The translations under genes and the position numbers were made by a program. A DNA stretch of 64,000 nt from Prado023 sp963777855. Lineage in GTDB: Bacteria > Actinomycetota > Actinomycetes > S36-B12 > CAIYMF01. Below the pieces are notes generated by a model. The model saw nothing but the letters and a program-made list of their open reading frames with translations. It made no database searches and was not told the DNA's origin. The stretch spans positions 124,001 through 188,000 of the forward strand of contig CAVZRW010000015.1 in assembly GCA_963777855.1 (NCBI GenBank), given 5' to 3'. Below are positions 1 through 8,642 of this stretch, piece after piece. Every line of letters starts with the position of its first letter. Position 1 is the first letter of the stretch.

Positions 1-57
1 CGAATCTGGGGAACAACGTGTGCCGAACCGTGCGTTGCATGGTTTAGTGGTTGATGA

Positions 58-79
58 CGTCGGGGAGTCCTCCCCGACG
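58..79 (+). promoter_or_regulatory. Perfect 9-bp hairpin upstream of the Bax1-I family gene
   Basis: Positions 58-66 and 71-79 are exact inverted repeats around a GTCC loop. The hairpin ends about 30 nt before the ATG at 109, and a GGAGG lies in between. There is no T-run, so it could be a 5' UTR structure or the remains of an upstream terminator. No function can be assigned. Confidence 0.35.
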
Positions 80-108
80 CCGATTCGACGTGGAGGTCGA
101 ACCAAGCG

Positions 109-960
109 ATGAACAACAAGAACCCCGTCTTCTCGCGGCTGGACCAGCAGACCGCCGGTGGAAGTGGATTCGCCTACAACGAGGGGGTCGCGGCCTACCA
201 GCAGTCCGGCCAGCAGCCCTACCCGGGCCAGGTCCCCGTCGGCGTCCCGACCGGCTCGGTCTACGAGCCCGTCACCGACCGGATGAGCCTCGACGACGTC
301 ATCGTGCGCACGGGCATCAGCATGGCCGTGCTCATCCCGATGGCCTTCGTCGGCTGGAACCTGACCCCGTCGATGCCCTGGCTCTACCTCGTGGCGATGC
401 TGGCCGGCCTGGGCCTGGGCCTGGTCAACGCCTTCAAGAAGGTCGTCAGCCCGCCGCTCGTGCTGGCCTACGCGGCTGCGCAGGGCGTCTTCCTCGGCGG
501 CATCAGCTGGGCCTACAGCCAGTGGGCCGCCGCCAGCGGGTACGAGGGCAACCTCGTCTCCCAGGCCGTCATCGGCACGTTGGTGGCCTTCGTCGTGATG
601 CTGGCCCTCTACAAGAGCCGCATCGTGAAGGTCAACGGCCGGTTCATGAAGATCATGATGGTCGCGATGGTGAGCTACCTCGTGATCGCGTTGATCTCCT
701 TCGTCGCGGCCATGTTCGGGATGAACAGCGGCTGGGGCTTCTACGGGGCCGGGACGCTGGGCATCCTGCTGTGCCTGGTCGGCGTCGGCCTGGCGGCGTT
801 CAGCCTGATGATCGACTTCGAGTCGATCACCCGCGGCGTGCAGGCCGGCCTGCCCCGCCAGGAGTCCTGGCGGATGACGTTCGGCCTGCTGGTCACCCTG
901 ATCTGGCTGTACCTGGAGATCCTGCGCCTGCTGGCGATCTTGGCCAGCAACCGCGACTGA
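109..960 (+). CDS. Bax inhibitor-1/YccA family membrane protein
   Basis: 283-residue integral membrane protein. The first 60 residues are soluble and rich in Gln, Gly and Pro. They are followed by about seven hydrophobic segments (roughly residues 65-280) with the layout of the Bax1-I/YccA family, whose members are proposed to be channels or modulators of membrane protein quality control. The actinobacterial subgroup has this soluble N-terminal extension. A GGAGG about 12 nt before the ATG is the likely ribosome site. The gene stands alone and is followed directly by a strong terminator. The family assignment is firm; the biochemical role here is unknown. Confidence 0.85.
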   Translation: MNNKNPVFSRLDQQTAGGSGFAYNEGVAAYQQSGQQPYPGQVPVGVPTGSVYEPVTDRMSLDDVIVRTGISMAVLIPMAFVGWNLTPSMPWLYLVAMLAGLGLGLVNAFKKVVSPPLVLAYAAAQGVFLGGISWAYSQWAAASGYEGNLVSQAVIGTLVAFVVMLALYKSRIVKVNGRFMKIMMVAMVSYLVIALISFVAAMFGMNSGWGFYGAGTLGILLCLVGVGLAAFSLMIDFESITRGVQAGLPRQESWRMTFGLLVTLIWLYLEILRLLAILASNRD

Positions 961-975
961 CCCCCAGCGACGACA

Positions 976-1009
976 CGAAGGCCCCGCAGCGAGTGCTGCG
1001 GGGCCTTCG
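976..1009 (+). terminator. Intrinsic terminator-like hairpin after the Bax1-I gene
   Basis: Arms 976-990 and 995-1009 are perfect 15-bp complements with a GAGT loop. The hairpin lies 16 nt past the stop codon and only a short TCGT follows. A stable GC stem with a weak U-tract is usual in high-GC actinobacteria. It may also serve the convergent small gene that ends at 1048. Confidence 0.8.
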
Positions 1010-1047
1010 TCGTGCTCGGTGCGGGCGCGTCCCAGGCGCGTCCCAGA

Positions 1048-1278
1048 TCAGTTGACCCGGCGCGCGGCCCTGGTCTTGTCCAGCTCGTGGATGATCGCGG
1101 TGGCGTACCCGTGCGGCAGGTCGTGCTCGTCGCGCAGCCAGTTCACGCGGTCCTCGAACCTGGTGAATGACGGACCCTCCTCCACGACCGTGAACCAGTC
1201 CTTCATCTGCTTGCCGGTCGCGTCGGGGACGCGATCGACGAGCAACTGGTGGGTCTCCTCGGAGTGGTGCAGGGTCAT
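1048..1278 (-). CDS. Small DUF4287-like protein
   Basis: 76-residue protein. It contains a TGKQMKDWF block followed by a conserved-looking region with NWLRDEHDLPHGYA, the pattern of the small DUF4287 family (unknown function, often a single domain). The ATG at 1278 is preceded by AGGAG at a 6-7 nt spacing, which fixes the start even though the frame stays open further upstream. It is divergent from the gene at 1373 and convergent with the Bax1-I gene. Family assignment is by motif memory and moderately sure. Confidence 0.7.
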   Translation of the reverse strand: MTLHHSEETHQLLVDRVPDATGKQMKDWFTVVEEGPSFTRFEDRVNWLRDEHDLPHGYATAIIHELDKTRAARRVN

Positions 1279-1372
1279 GGGCGTCTCCTGTTCGGGGGCC
1301 GGGGTGCTGGTCCTACCGTAACCCCCCACGGCCCTCGTCGGTAGTGCAGGCCCCGGCCGGTAGCGTGCGTCC

Positions 1373-1735
1373 GTGAGCCTGCTCGACCCGCCGCTGGATC
1401 CCGGCGATCCGCGCCGCCTGCGCCTGGAGTGCCAGCGCACCGCGGAGCGCCTGCGCAGCATGTCGCTGGTGCGCCTGGCCACGCCCCTTCCCGACGGCCG
1501 GAGCCGGGCCGCAGCCGCCCTCGACCTGGCCCAGGCGATGGCCGACAGCGCCGCGCAGCTGACCGGCGACCCCCCGCGCCGGCTGCCCGCGCTGCCTGAC
1601 CAGGCGGCCGGCGACGTGCTGGCGGTCACCGCGGGGGACCTGGCCGAGGCCTTGGGCGCGGGACCGGTCGAACGTGCCGGGCAGGAGTGCGCCAGGGCTG
1701 TCGAGGCACTGGTGGAGCTGCGCCGGCTGCTCTGA
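1373..1735 (+). CDS. Hypothetical protein, 120 aa
   Basis: Ala/Leu/Arg-rich, largely helical small protein with no family I recognise. The GTG start lacks a Shine-Dalgarno sequence, but TAGCGT at 1361-1366 ends 6 nt upstream. This is the -10/start arrangement seen at many other genes in the window and predicts a leaderless mRNA. It is convergent with the GDSL hydrolase, with only about 25 bp between stops. Codon bias supports a real gene. Confidence 0.6.
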   Translation: MSLLDPPLDPGDPRRLRLECQRTAERLRSMSLVRLATPLPDGRSRAAAALDLAQAMADSAAQLTGDPPRRLPALPDQAAGDVLAVTAGDLAEALGAGPVERAGQECARAVEALVELRRLL

Positions 1736-1759
1736 GCGGCCGCCGCTCGGACCACCGGC

Positions 1760-2595
1760 CTACGGCTCGGTCGGGCTCGGGGTCGAGGTGAGCTCCAGGC
1801 GGGGCCGTGGCTGCAGGCCGAGGGCGACCAGCACCGGGGGGAGCAGCGCCGCGCCGATGCGCCGGTAGCCCAGCCCCGAGGGATGGAAGCGGTCGTTGGC
1901 GAACAGGGCGTCGGCATTGGCGATGAACTCGGGGCCGAGCCGGTCGTAGAGGTTCACGGTGGCGGCGCCGTTCTGGCGGGCCACCCGGCGCTGCTCGGCG
2001 GCCAGGGCGCGCGAGAGCTCCCGGGCCACCCACCGCAGGGGGGGCCCGACCGGGCGGACCGTGCCCAGGTCCGGACAGGTGCCCACGACCACGGCGACGC
2101 CCGCGTCGGCCAGCCGGGCCAGCGCGGTGTCCAGGTGGCGTGCCGCGATCCGGCGGGGCGTCAGGTGGGTGACGTCGTTGGCCCCGATGATGATGACGGC
2201 CACGTGCGGCCGGGCCGACAGGCACCGGGTCACCTGCCGCTCGAGGTCGGCGGACCGGGCGCCGACCACCGCGTGGTTGGTGATCAGCACCGGGCGCGCG
2301 GTCAGCCCGCCCACACCCCGGGCCAGCACGCCGGCGACGGTGTCGGCCGCATCGTCGGCCCCGAGGCCGGCCGCCACCGAGTCACCCAGGACCGCGATGC
2401 GCACCGAGGTGCCCGTCGCCGGTCCGTACCGGCCGTCCTGGTAGGGCGGCACGCCGCGCTGGGGACCGATCGCCCGTCGCGCAGCCATGCCCTGGGCCAC
2501 CAGCACCCCCAGGCTCGCGGCCACGGCACCGGCCATGCCCCCGCTGCCCCACGCCGCCCCGCGGGCCGCCGCCCGCTTCGAGACCCTGCGCTGCA

Positions 2596-2596
<1 letters not shown>
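1760..2596 (-). CDS. SGNH/GDSL-type hydrolase
   Basis: 278-residue SGNH hydrolase (esterase/lipase superfamily). Block I is VLGDSVAAGLG with the nucleophile near Ser73; block III is IIIGANDV; block V is DRFHPSG with catalytic Asp and His near residues 233-236. A hydrophobic stretch at residues 20-38 behind Arg/Lys residues looks like an uncleaved signal anchor, placing the enzyme outside the membrane. Its start codon overlaps the msrA stop (TGATG), so the two are translationally coupled. Substrate is unknown; such proteins often deacylate lipids or glycans. Confidence 0.85.
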
Positions 2597-3264
<668 letters not shown>

Positions 3265-3485
3265 GTGCCAAGCGTTGCCCCGGGGCGGCACTGGCGCAAG
3301 CCGGCCCACGCCAGGCCCGACCGGCGCCCGGCGGTGGCGTTACCGGATCGTTAGCGAACGTGGCCATCTGTGACCGTTCCGTAGCGGGATCCGCCCGACG
3401 TGGGCCCCGGCACGGCGCTTGAATGGGTGCCGACCGCCGGACCAGGCGGAGGACCCACAACGAGACAACGATCCAAGGGGATTCG

Positions 3486-4764
3486 ATGAAGTTCCGCACC
3501 GGAATCGTGGCGCTGGCCGCCGCGGGCCTGACCCTGACCGCCTGCTCCAACAGCACCGACACCGCCGTCGAGGTCATCGCCACGCCCAGCGCCGACGCGT
3601 CGGGCACGTTGAAGGTGTGGCTCATGGACGGCAGCCAGCCGCAGACCGTGGTCGACGCCGTCAACGCCGCGTTCAAGGCCAAGTACCCGAACGTCGACGT
3701 CCAGGTCGAGCTCCAGCAGTGGGCGGGGATCCAGGACAAGCTCACGACCTCGCTGGGCACCGACTCCACCCCGGACGTCGTCGAGATCGGCAACTGGCTG
3801 ACCGCCAAGTACTCCGACGCCGGCCTGCTGGCCGACCTCACCTCCGAGGCCGAGGCCTTCGGCGTGGACGGCATGCTCCCCGGCCTGCAGCCCTCGGGCG
3901 AGTGGGACGACGCCCGCTACGGCATCCCCTACTACGGCGGCGTGCGCATCGTGGTCTACAGCAAGAGCCAGTTCGAGAAGGCCAAGGTCGAGGTGCCCAC
4001 GTCCCTCGAGGAGCTGAGCACCGTCGCCGGCAAGCTGCAGGCCGCCAACGCCGACAACAAGAAGTACTCGGCCTTCTACTTCCCCGGCAAGTACTGGTAC
4101 GGCGCCGTGCCGTTCGTGTGGACCAACGGCGGCGAGATCGCCACCGAGGACGGCGGCACGTGGACCGGCGCGCTGGACTCGGCGGAGTCGCGCAAGGGCC
4201 TGACCCAGCTCAAGGAGCTCGTCGACGCCTACTCCAAGGCGCCCAAGGACGGCGACGAGACCAAGAACATGGACGCCTTCAAGACCGGCAACGTCGGCAT
4301 GATGATCGACTCGTGGTGGGCCCCGGGTGCCCTGGACCAGGGCGACCAGAAGGGTGACATCGGCGTGTTCGCACTGCCCGGCGTCGAGGCAAACACCACG
4401 GCCCCGGTGTTCTTCGGCGGCTCCGACCTCGGTGTCTCGGCCAAGAGCGCCAACCAGGGCCTGGCCGTGGAGTGGATGAAGATCCTCACCGGCCTGGAGA
4501 TCGCAGACCCAGCTGGCCAAGGAGGGTGGCGTCATCCCCAACCAGGAGGGCGCGTTCGTGGGCCACGAGGGCAACGAGTTCCTCTCCGTCGCCGACCAGG
4601 CCTCGACCAACTCGCGGTTCACGCCGGTCAGCCCCAACTGGGCCAACGTCGAGAGCTCGCAGGTCCTGCAGGACATGCTGGTGAAGATCTTCACCGGCGC
4701 GGCCACCGTCGACGAGGCCACGACCAGCGCCTCCGAGGCGATCACCACCACCCTGAACGGCTGA
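3486..4764 (+). pseudogene. Sugar ABC transporter substrate-binding lipoprotein (family 1, MalE-type), one frameshift
   Basis: Reconstructed product is about 425 aa. It has a lipoprotein signal ending in LTAC, then an extracellular solute-binding family 1 fold (start of mature domain GTLKVWLMDG; motifs WAGIQDKLTTSLGT and PDVVEIGNW). A one-base insertion near 4500-4508 moves the frame, and the correct C-terminus (TQLAKEGGVIPNQEGAF onward) continues to the TGA at 4762. AAGGGGA precedes the ATG. It heads an operon with two permeases and no ATPase; such systems usually share an MsiK-type ATPase. The frameshift may be a sequence error. Substrate is probably an oligosaccharide. Confidence 0.8.
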
Positions 4765-4796
4765 TCCAGCCACCAGGCGCGGGCACACGCACACAC

Positions 4797-4831
4797 GATG
4801 GCCCGGGCGAGCTCCCGCTCCCCGGGCCATC
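4797..4831 (+). promoter_or_regulatory. Strong intercistronic hairpin after the binding-protein gene
   Basis: Arms 4797-4807 and 4821-4831 are an exact 11-bp match (GATGGCCCGGG and its complement). Inside them GAGC pairs with GCTC around a TCCC loop with one bulged base. It lies 32 nt after the binding-protein stop and about 80 nt before the first permease. In maltose-type operons such hairpins give partial termination or mRNA protection and raise binding-protein levels; that role is inferred here. Confidence 0.6.
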
Positions 4832-4911
4832 GGCCTGCCGCCCGCACCACCGCACCGACCCGGGGCGCGACGCCGAGGGCCTAGTCCCACCGATCAGGGA
4901 GGCAGGGGCCG

Positions 4912-5094
4912 ATGAGCACCACCGCACCCGCAGTAACCGCCCAGGAGGGGCCGCCGCTGGGCGTCCCGACGGCGGCCGAACCCCGGCGCAGCGCGCTGGC
5001 CGCCTGGATGCTCGCGCCCGCGTCCCTGATCCTGCTCGTCGTCATCCTGCTCGTCGTCCTGGGCTACCCGATCGTGAAGATGGTGGTCCTGTGA
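4912..5094 (+). pseudogene. Sugar ABC permease (MalF-type), N-terminal remnant of 60 codons
   Basis: Only the cytoplasmic N-terminus and first membrane helix remain (RSALAAWMLAPASLILLVVI, then VLGYPIVKMVVL), followed by a stop. A normal MalF/UgpA-type permease is about 290-320 aa with six helices and an EAA loop. The stop overlaps the ATG of the next permease (TGATG), so roughly 700-800 bp appear to be missing from the middle and end. It may be a real deletion or an assembly collapse. As written, the transporter cannot work. Confidence 0.75.
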
Positions 5095-5925
5095 TGCTCA
5101 ACAAGAAGGGCGGCATCGTCGCCAACACCCTGGCCATCGTCCTGTTCGTCTTCTTGTCTTCCCCGTGTACTGGATGGTCATCTCGTCGTTCAGGCCGCGC
5201 GAGGACTTCTTCCTGGAGACCCCGAAGTTCCTGCCCATCCCGGCGACCCTGGACAACTACACGCGCGTGATCCAGGACAAGGACTTCTTCGACTACGCGC
5301 GCAACTCCGCGATCGTCACCCTCGTGGTGGTGGTGCTGTCCATGCTGGTGGCGTTCGTGGCGGCCACGGCGGTGGCCCGGTTCAACTTCCGGGGTCGCAA
5401 GGCCTACATCGTGATGCTGCTCGCGGTGCAGATGGTGCCCTTCGAGGCGCTGCTGATCTCGATGTTCGTCATGCTCAACAGCGTCGGGCTGGTCAACAAG
5501 CTCACCGGCGTGATGGTCGCCTACCTGGCGTTCGTGCTGCCGTTCACGATCTGGACGTTGCGCGGGTTCATCGCCAACGTGCCCAAGGACCTGGAGGAGG
5601 CCGCCATGATCGACGGCTGCAGCCAGGGCCAGGCGTTCCGCAAGATCCTGTTCCCGCTGATCGCACCCGGACTGGTGAGCACCTCGGTGTTCGCGTTCAT
5701 CATGGCGTGGGAACGAGTTCATCCTGGCCAACGTGATCCTGCTCGACCAGAAGAAGCAGACGCTGCCGGTGTGGCTCACGTCGTTCCAGGGTGGGCAGAA
5801 GGAGATCGACTGGGGCGGGCTGATGGCCGGGTCGGTGCTGTTCGCGATGCCGGTGATCCCTCTTCTTCGTCATCGTGCAGGGCCGCATCCAGCGCGGGGC
5901 CCTCGAGGGCGGTGTCAAGGGGTAG
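5094..5925 (+). pseudogene. Sugar ABC permease (MalG-type), three frameshifts
   Basis: Reconstructed product is about 276 aa with six helices. Visible blocks are FPVYWMVISSFRP, the long periplasmic loop, and the EAA loop (EEAAMIDGCSQGQAFRKILFPLIAPG), ending in GRIQRGALEGGVKG. Single-base lesions lie near 5157 (one base missing), 5708 (extra G in GCGTGGGAACG) and 5860. The sequence returns to conserved residues after each. The TAG stop also forms part of the predicted -10 of the next gene. Function would be uptake of an oligosaccharide with the upstream binding protein. Confidence 0.78.
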
Positions 5926-5934
5926 TTTCGGCCC

Positions 5935-7503
5935 ATGCCGCCCGCGCCCGAGTCGACCGAGTCGACCGAGTCGACGGGCCGGCCTGACCAGACGACGCCG
6001 CCGGTGCCGCAGCACGGCGGCGTCGTCGTGTGCGTGGACGTGGGCTCCACGTTCACCAAGGCGGCGGCCATCGGCCCGGACGGGTCGGTGCTGGCCACGG
6101 CCCAGCATCCGACGACCTCGGCGGGCGACGTGCTCGAGGGGCTCGACGCCGCCGTGGCTGCCCTCGGGACGGTCAGTGCCGGGGCGCAGGTCGTTGCCTG
6201 CTCCTCGGCAGGCGGCGGGCTGCGCCTGGCGGTGGTCGGCCAGGAGCGCGTGATCTCGGCGGAGGCCGCTCGGCGCGTGGCGCTCTCGGCCGGCGCCCGC
6301 GTGGTCGGGGTGTGGGCGGGGATGCTCGACGCCGAGGACCTCGTGGGGCTGGCGGCGGCCCGACCCGACCTCGTGCTGCTCGTCGGCGGCACCGACGGCG
6401 GTGATGAGGAGGTGCTGCGCCACAACGCCGCGGCCCTCGGGGCCAGTGCGCTGGCCGCTCCGGTGGTCGTGGCGGGCAACGCGGCCGCGGCCGGGGAGGT
6501 GGCGCCGGTCGTGGCCGGGCGCGCGGCGGGTGGGGGCGGCGGCGTGGGCGCAGGTGCGGCGGACTCGGCGGACGCGGCGGGTGCGGGCGCGGCGGGTGGG
6601 GGCGGCGCGGGCGGCACGGGCGCGGCGGGTGCGGGCGCGGGCGGCGCGCGGAAGGGCGGGGCGGGTTCAGGCGGGGTGCGCGTGGTCCACGTGACGGCGA
6701 ACGTGATCCCGCGCATCGGCGTCCTCGACCCGGGGCCGGCGCGACGGGCCATCCGAGAGGTGTTCATCGCCCATGTGATCGGCGGCAAGGGCCTGTCGGC
6801 GGATCCCCGGTTCGCGCGGCTGGTGGCCGCGGCCACCCCGGACGCGGTGCTCGCGGGCATCGAGGTCGTGGCCGAGGTCCTGGCCGAGCGGCCCGGTGCC
6901 TCGGGCGATGTGATGGCCCTGGACGTCGGCGGTGCCACGACCGACGTCTACTCGGTGCTGACCCCTGACGAGCACGTGCACGACGAGGTGGTCGAGACCC
7001 TCTGGCACGGCCGCAGCGTCGAGGGCGACCTCGGCATGCGCTGGAGCGCGCCGGACGTGGTGGCCGCCGCCCTCGCCGAGAGGCTGGTGGCTCCTGGCCC
7101 GCTGGCCGACGGGCTGGCAGCGGCGGCCGACCGGCGCAACGCCGACGTGGGCATGCTGCCCTCGACCCCACAGGAGGTCGCCGACGACCTGACCCTGGCC
7201 CGGCTGGCCGCGGTCATCGCCGCCCGCCGGCACGGCCGGCCCGGACCGGACGGCGCTCGGGACTTGACCCATGTCGGTCTGCTGCTCGGCTCGGGCGGCG
7301 TGCTGCGCCACAGCGAGGCGTCGGAGGCCGCTGGGGTCCTCGACGCCGTGCTCGGCGACCTGGCCGGTGGCTGGGCGTTGCCCGTGCGGGCGCAGGCGCG
7401 GGTGGACCGCCGCTACCTGCTGGCGCCCATCGGCCTGCTGGAGATGACCGGTCGGTCGCGGCAGTCCCGCGCCCTGGCCGAGGTGCTGCTCGACGAGCGC
7501 TGA
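5935..7503 (+). CDS. GlmL/MutL-family ASKHA ATPase (mutase reactivation-type protein)
   Basis: 522-residue protein of the GlmL/MutL family, ASKHA ATPases named after the protein beside glutamate mutase. Visible phosphate-binding blocks are DVGSTFTKAAA, VLLVGGTDGGDEE and ALDVGGATTDVYSV. The family normally sits beside B12-dependent aminomutases such as glutamate or ornithine mutase; none is in this window. Residues about 195-247 are an extra Gly/Ala-rich low-complexity insert (nt 6520-6675). No ribosome site is seen, but TAGTTT at 5923-5928 ends 6 nt before the ATG, predicting a leaderless mRNA. Family is sure; partner is unknown. Confidence 0.85.
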   Translation: MPPAPESTESTESTGRPDQTTPPVPQHGGVVVCVDVGSTFTKAAAIGPDGSVLATAQHPTTSAGDVLEGLDAAVAALGTVSAGAQVVACSSAGGGLRLAVVGQERVISAEAARRVALSAGARVVGVWAGMLDAEDLVGLAAARPDLVLLVGGTDGGDEEVLRHNAAALGASALAAPVVVAGNAAAAGEVAPVVAGRAAGGGGGVGAGAADSADAAGAGAAGGGGAGGTGAAGAGAGGARKGGAGSGGVRVVHVTANVIPRIGVLDPGPARRAIREVFIAHVIGGKGLSADPRFARLVAAATPDAVLAGIEVVAEVLAERPGASGDVMALDVGGATTDVYSVLTPDEHVHDEVVETLWHGRSVEGDLGMRWSAPDVVAAALAERLVAPGPLADGLAAAADRRNADVGMLPSTPQEVADDLTLARLAAVIAARRHGRPGPDGARDLTHVGLLLGSGGVLRHSEASEAAGVLDAVLGDLAGGWALPVRAQARVDRRYLLAPIGLLEMTGRSRQSRALAEVLLDER

Positions 7504-7535
7504 CTGCGGGGACCCCCGGCACGGGCACGTCGCTG

Positions 7536-7640
7536 GTGTGGGAGTTCGTGGGCCCGCTGATCGCCGCGACCTACTACGAGTCGGTGCGGGGCCTGGTCCG
7601 GTTCTGCGCGTGGTGGCAGCGGGTGTGGCCCGTGGCCTGA
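7536..7640 (+). CDS. Possible small protein, 34 aa
   Basis: Short GTG-started frame encoding a Trp/Tyr/Arg-rich peptide beginning MWEFVGPLIAATYYESVRGL. It lies 32 nt after the GlmL-family gene in the convergent gap with ung. No ribosome site is visible and no family is recognised. It could be chance. Confidence 0.25.
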   Translation: MWEFVGPLIAATYYESVRGLVRFCAWWQRVWPVA

Positions 7641-7652
7641 CCGGTCAGCGGC

Positions 7653-8342
7653 TCAGGGCAGGCACCACGCGATCGGTGCGGCACCCTGGGCGGCGAGCGC
7701 TGCGTTGGCCCGGCTGAACGGACGCGATCCGAAGAAGCCCCGGTCGGCGGACATGGGGCTCGGGTGCGCCGAGGTGATCCGCGCGGTGTCGCCGAGCATC
7801 GGCGCCAGCTGCTGCGCGTCGCGCCCCCAGAGGATGACCACCAGCGGGCCTCCGCGGGCCACGAGCGCCCGGATCGCGGCCTCGGTGACCTCCTCCCAGC
7901 CCCGGCCACGGTGGGACCCCGGGGCGCCGGGGGCGACAGTGAGCACGCGGTTGAGGAGCATGACCCCGCCGTCGGCCCAGGGCGTGAGGTCGCCGTTGGA
8001 CGGCGGCGCGCACCCGAGGTCGGTGCCCAGCTCGCGGTAGATGTTGATCAGGCTGCGCGGGATCGGCCGAACGTCGGGTGCCACAGCGAACGACAGCCCC
8101 ACGGCATGCCCGGGCGTCGGGTACGGGTCCTGGCCGACGATCAGCACGCGCACGTCGGCCATCGGCCGGGCGAACGCCCGCAATACGTGTGGCCCCGCGG
8201 GCAGGTAGGAGCGGCCGGCGGCGAGCTCCGCGCGCAGGAAGTCGCCCATGGCGCTGATCCGCTGCGCGACGGGCGCCAGCGCCTCGGCCCAGTCCGCGGC
8301 CATGAGGTCCGCCGGCGGGCGTCGGTCGCTGGGGGAGGCCAC
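7653..8342 (-). CDS. ung: Uracil-DNA glycosylase, family 1
   Basis: 229-residue enzyme that removes uracil from DNA in base-excision repair. The water-activating motif GQDPYPTPGHAVGLSF and the DNA-binding loop HPSPMSADRGFFGS are intact, as is LLNRVLTV. The frame stays open another 93 codons upstream through a repeat. The GTG at 8342 is preferred because TACCCT lies 7 nt upstream in the local leaderless pattern; an internal ATG at 8303 is the alternative. Family 1 members are about 220-230 aa, matching this start. Confidence 0.9.
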   Translation of the reverse strand: MASPSDRRPPADLMAADWAEALAPVAQRISAMGDFLRAELAAGRSYLPAGPHVLRAFARPMADVRVLIVGQDPYPTPGHAVGLSFAVAPDVRPIPRSLINIYRELGTDLGCAPPSNGDLTPWADGGVMLLNRVLTVAPGAPGSHRGRGWEEVTEAAIRALVARGGPLVVILWGRDAQQLAPMLGDTARITSAHPSPMSADRGFFGSRPFSRANAALAAQGAAPIAWCLP

Positions 8343-8349
8343 GGGTCGA

Positions 8350-8355
8350 AGGGTA
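8350..8355 (-). promoter_or_regulatory. Predicted -10 element of ung
   Basis: Reads TACCCT on the minus strand and ends 7 nt before the GTG of ung. The same geometry recurs at many genes in this window. It argues for a leaderless ung transcript and for the GTG at 8342 as start. Confidence 0.5.
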
Positions 8356-8396
8356 GTCCGGCTGCGGGTGGGCTCGGGCAGGGGTAGGGGCGGGCG

Positions 8397-8492
8397 CCGG
8401 TCCTCGGGTCCGCCTGTCCCGCGCGGTCCTCGGGTCCCGTGCGCTGTGCCCGCGCGGTCCTCGGGTCCCGTGCGCTGTGCCCGCGCAGTCCA
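8397..8492. repeat. 31-bp tandem repeat in the ung/DUF559 gap
   Basis: Two exact 31-bp copies (8421-8451 and 8452-8482; core CGGTCCTCGGGTCCCGTG) with partial copies on both sides. The 300-bp gap from 8343 to 8642 otherwise holds GC-rich simple sequence. At 8590-8645 it has two ATCGGCCAC words and a CCAAGATC word like those in the 10.0-kb palindrome. No gene is seen in it. Confidence 0.75.
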
Positions 8493-8642
8493 CCGGTCCC
8501 GCCCGACCTGACCGCCTGCCCCCGCCCCCGCCCTGCCCGCCTCACCCCCGGCCCCGCGCCCTGTCCTCCCGTCCGTGTCCATGCGCGGAATCGGCCACTC
8601 AACGGTAGGGATCGGCCACATATGGCGGATCCCGACCCAAGA

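Noticed and set aside
8343..8621. Longer N-terminal form of uracil-DNA glycosylase starting near 8621
   Set aside because: The extra 93 residues are encoded by tandem repeats and lack any family counterpart; the -10 at 8350-8355 favours the GTG at 8342.
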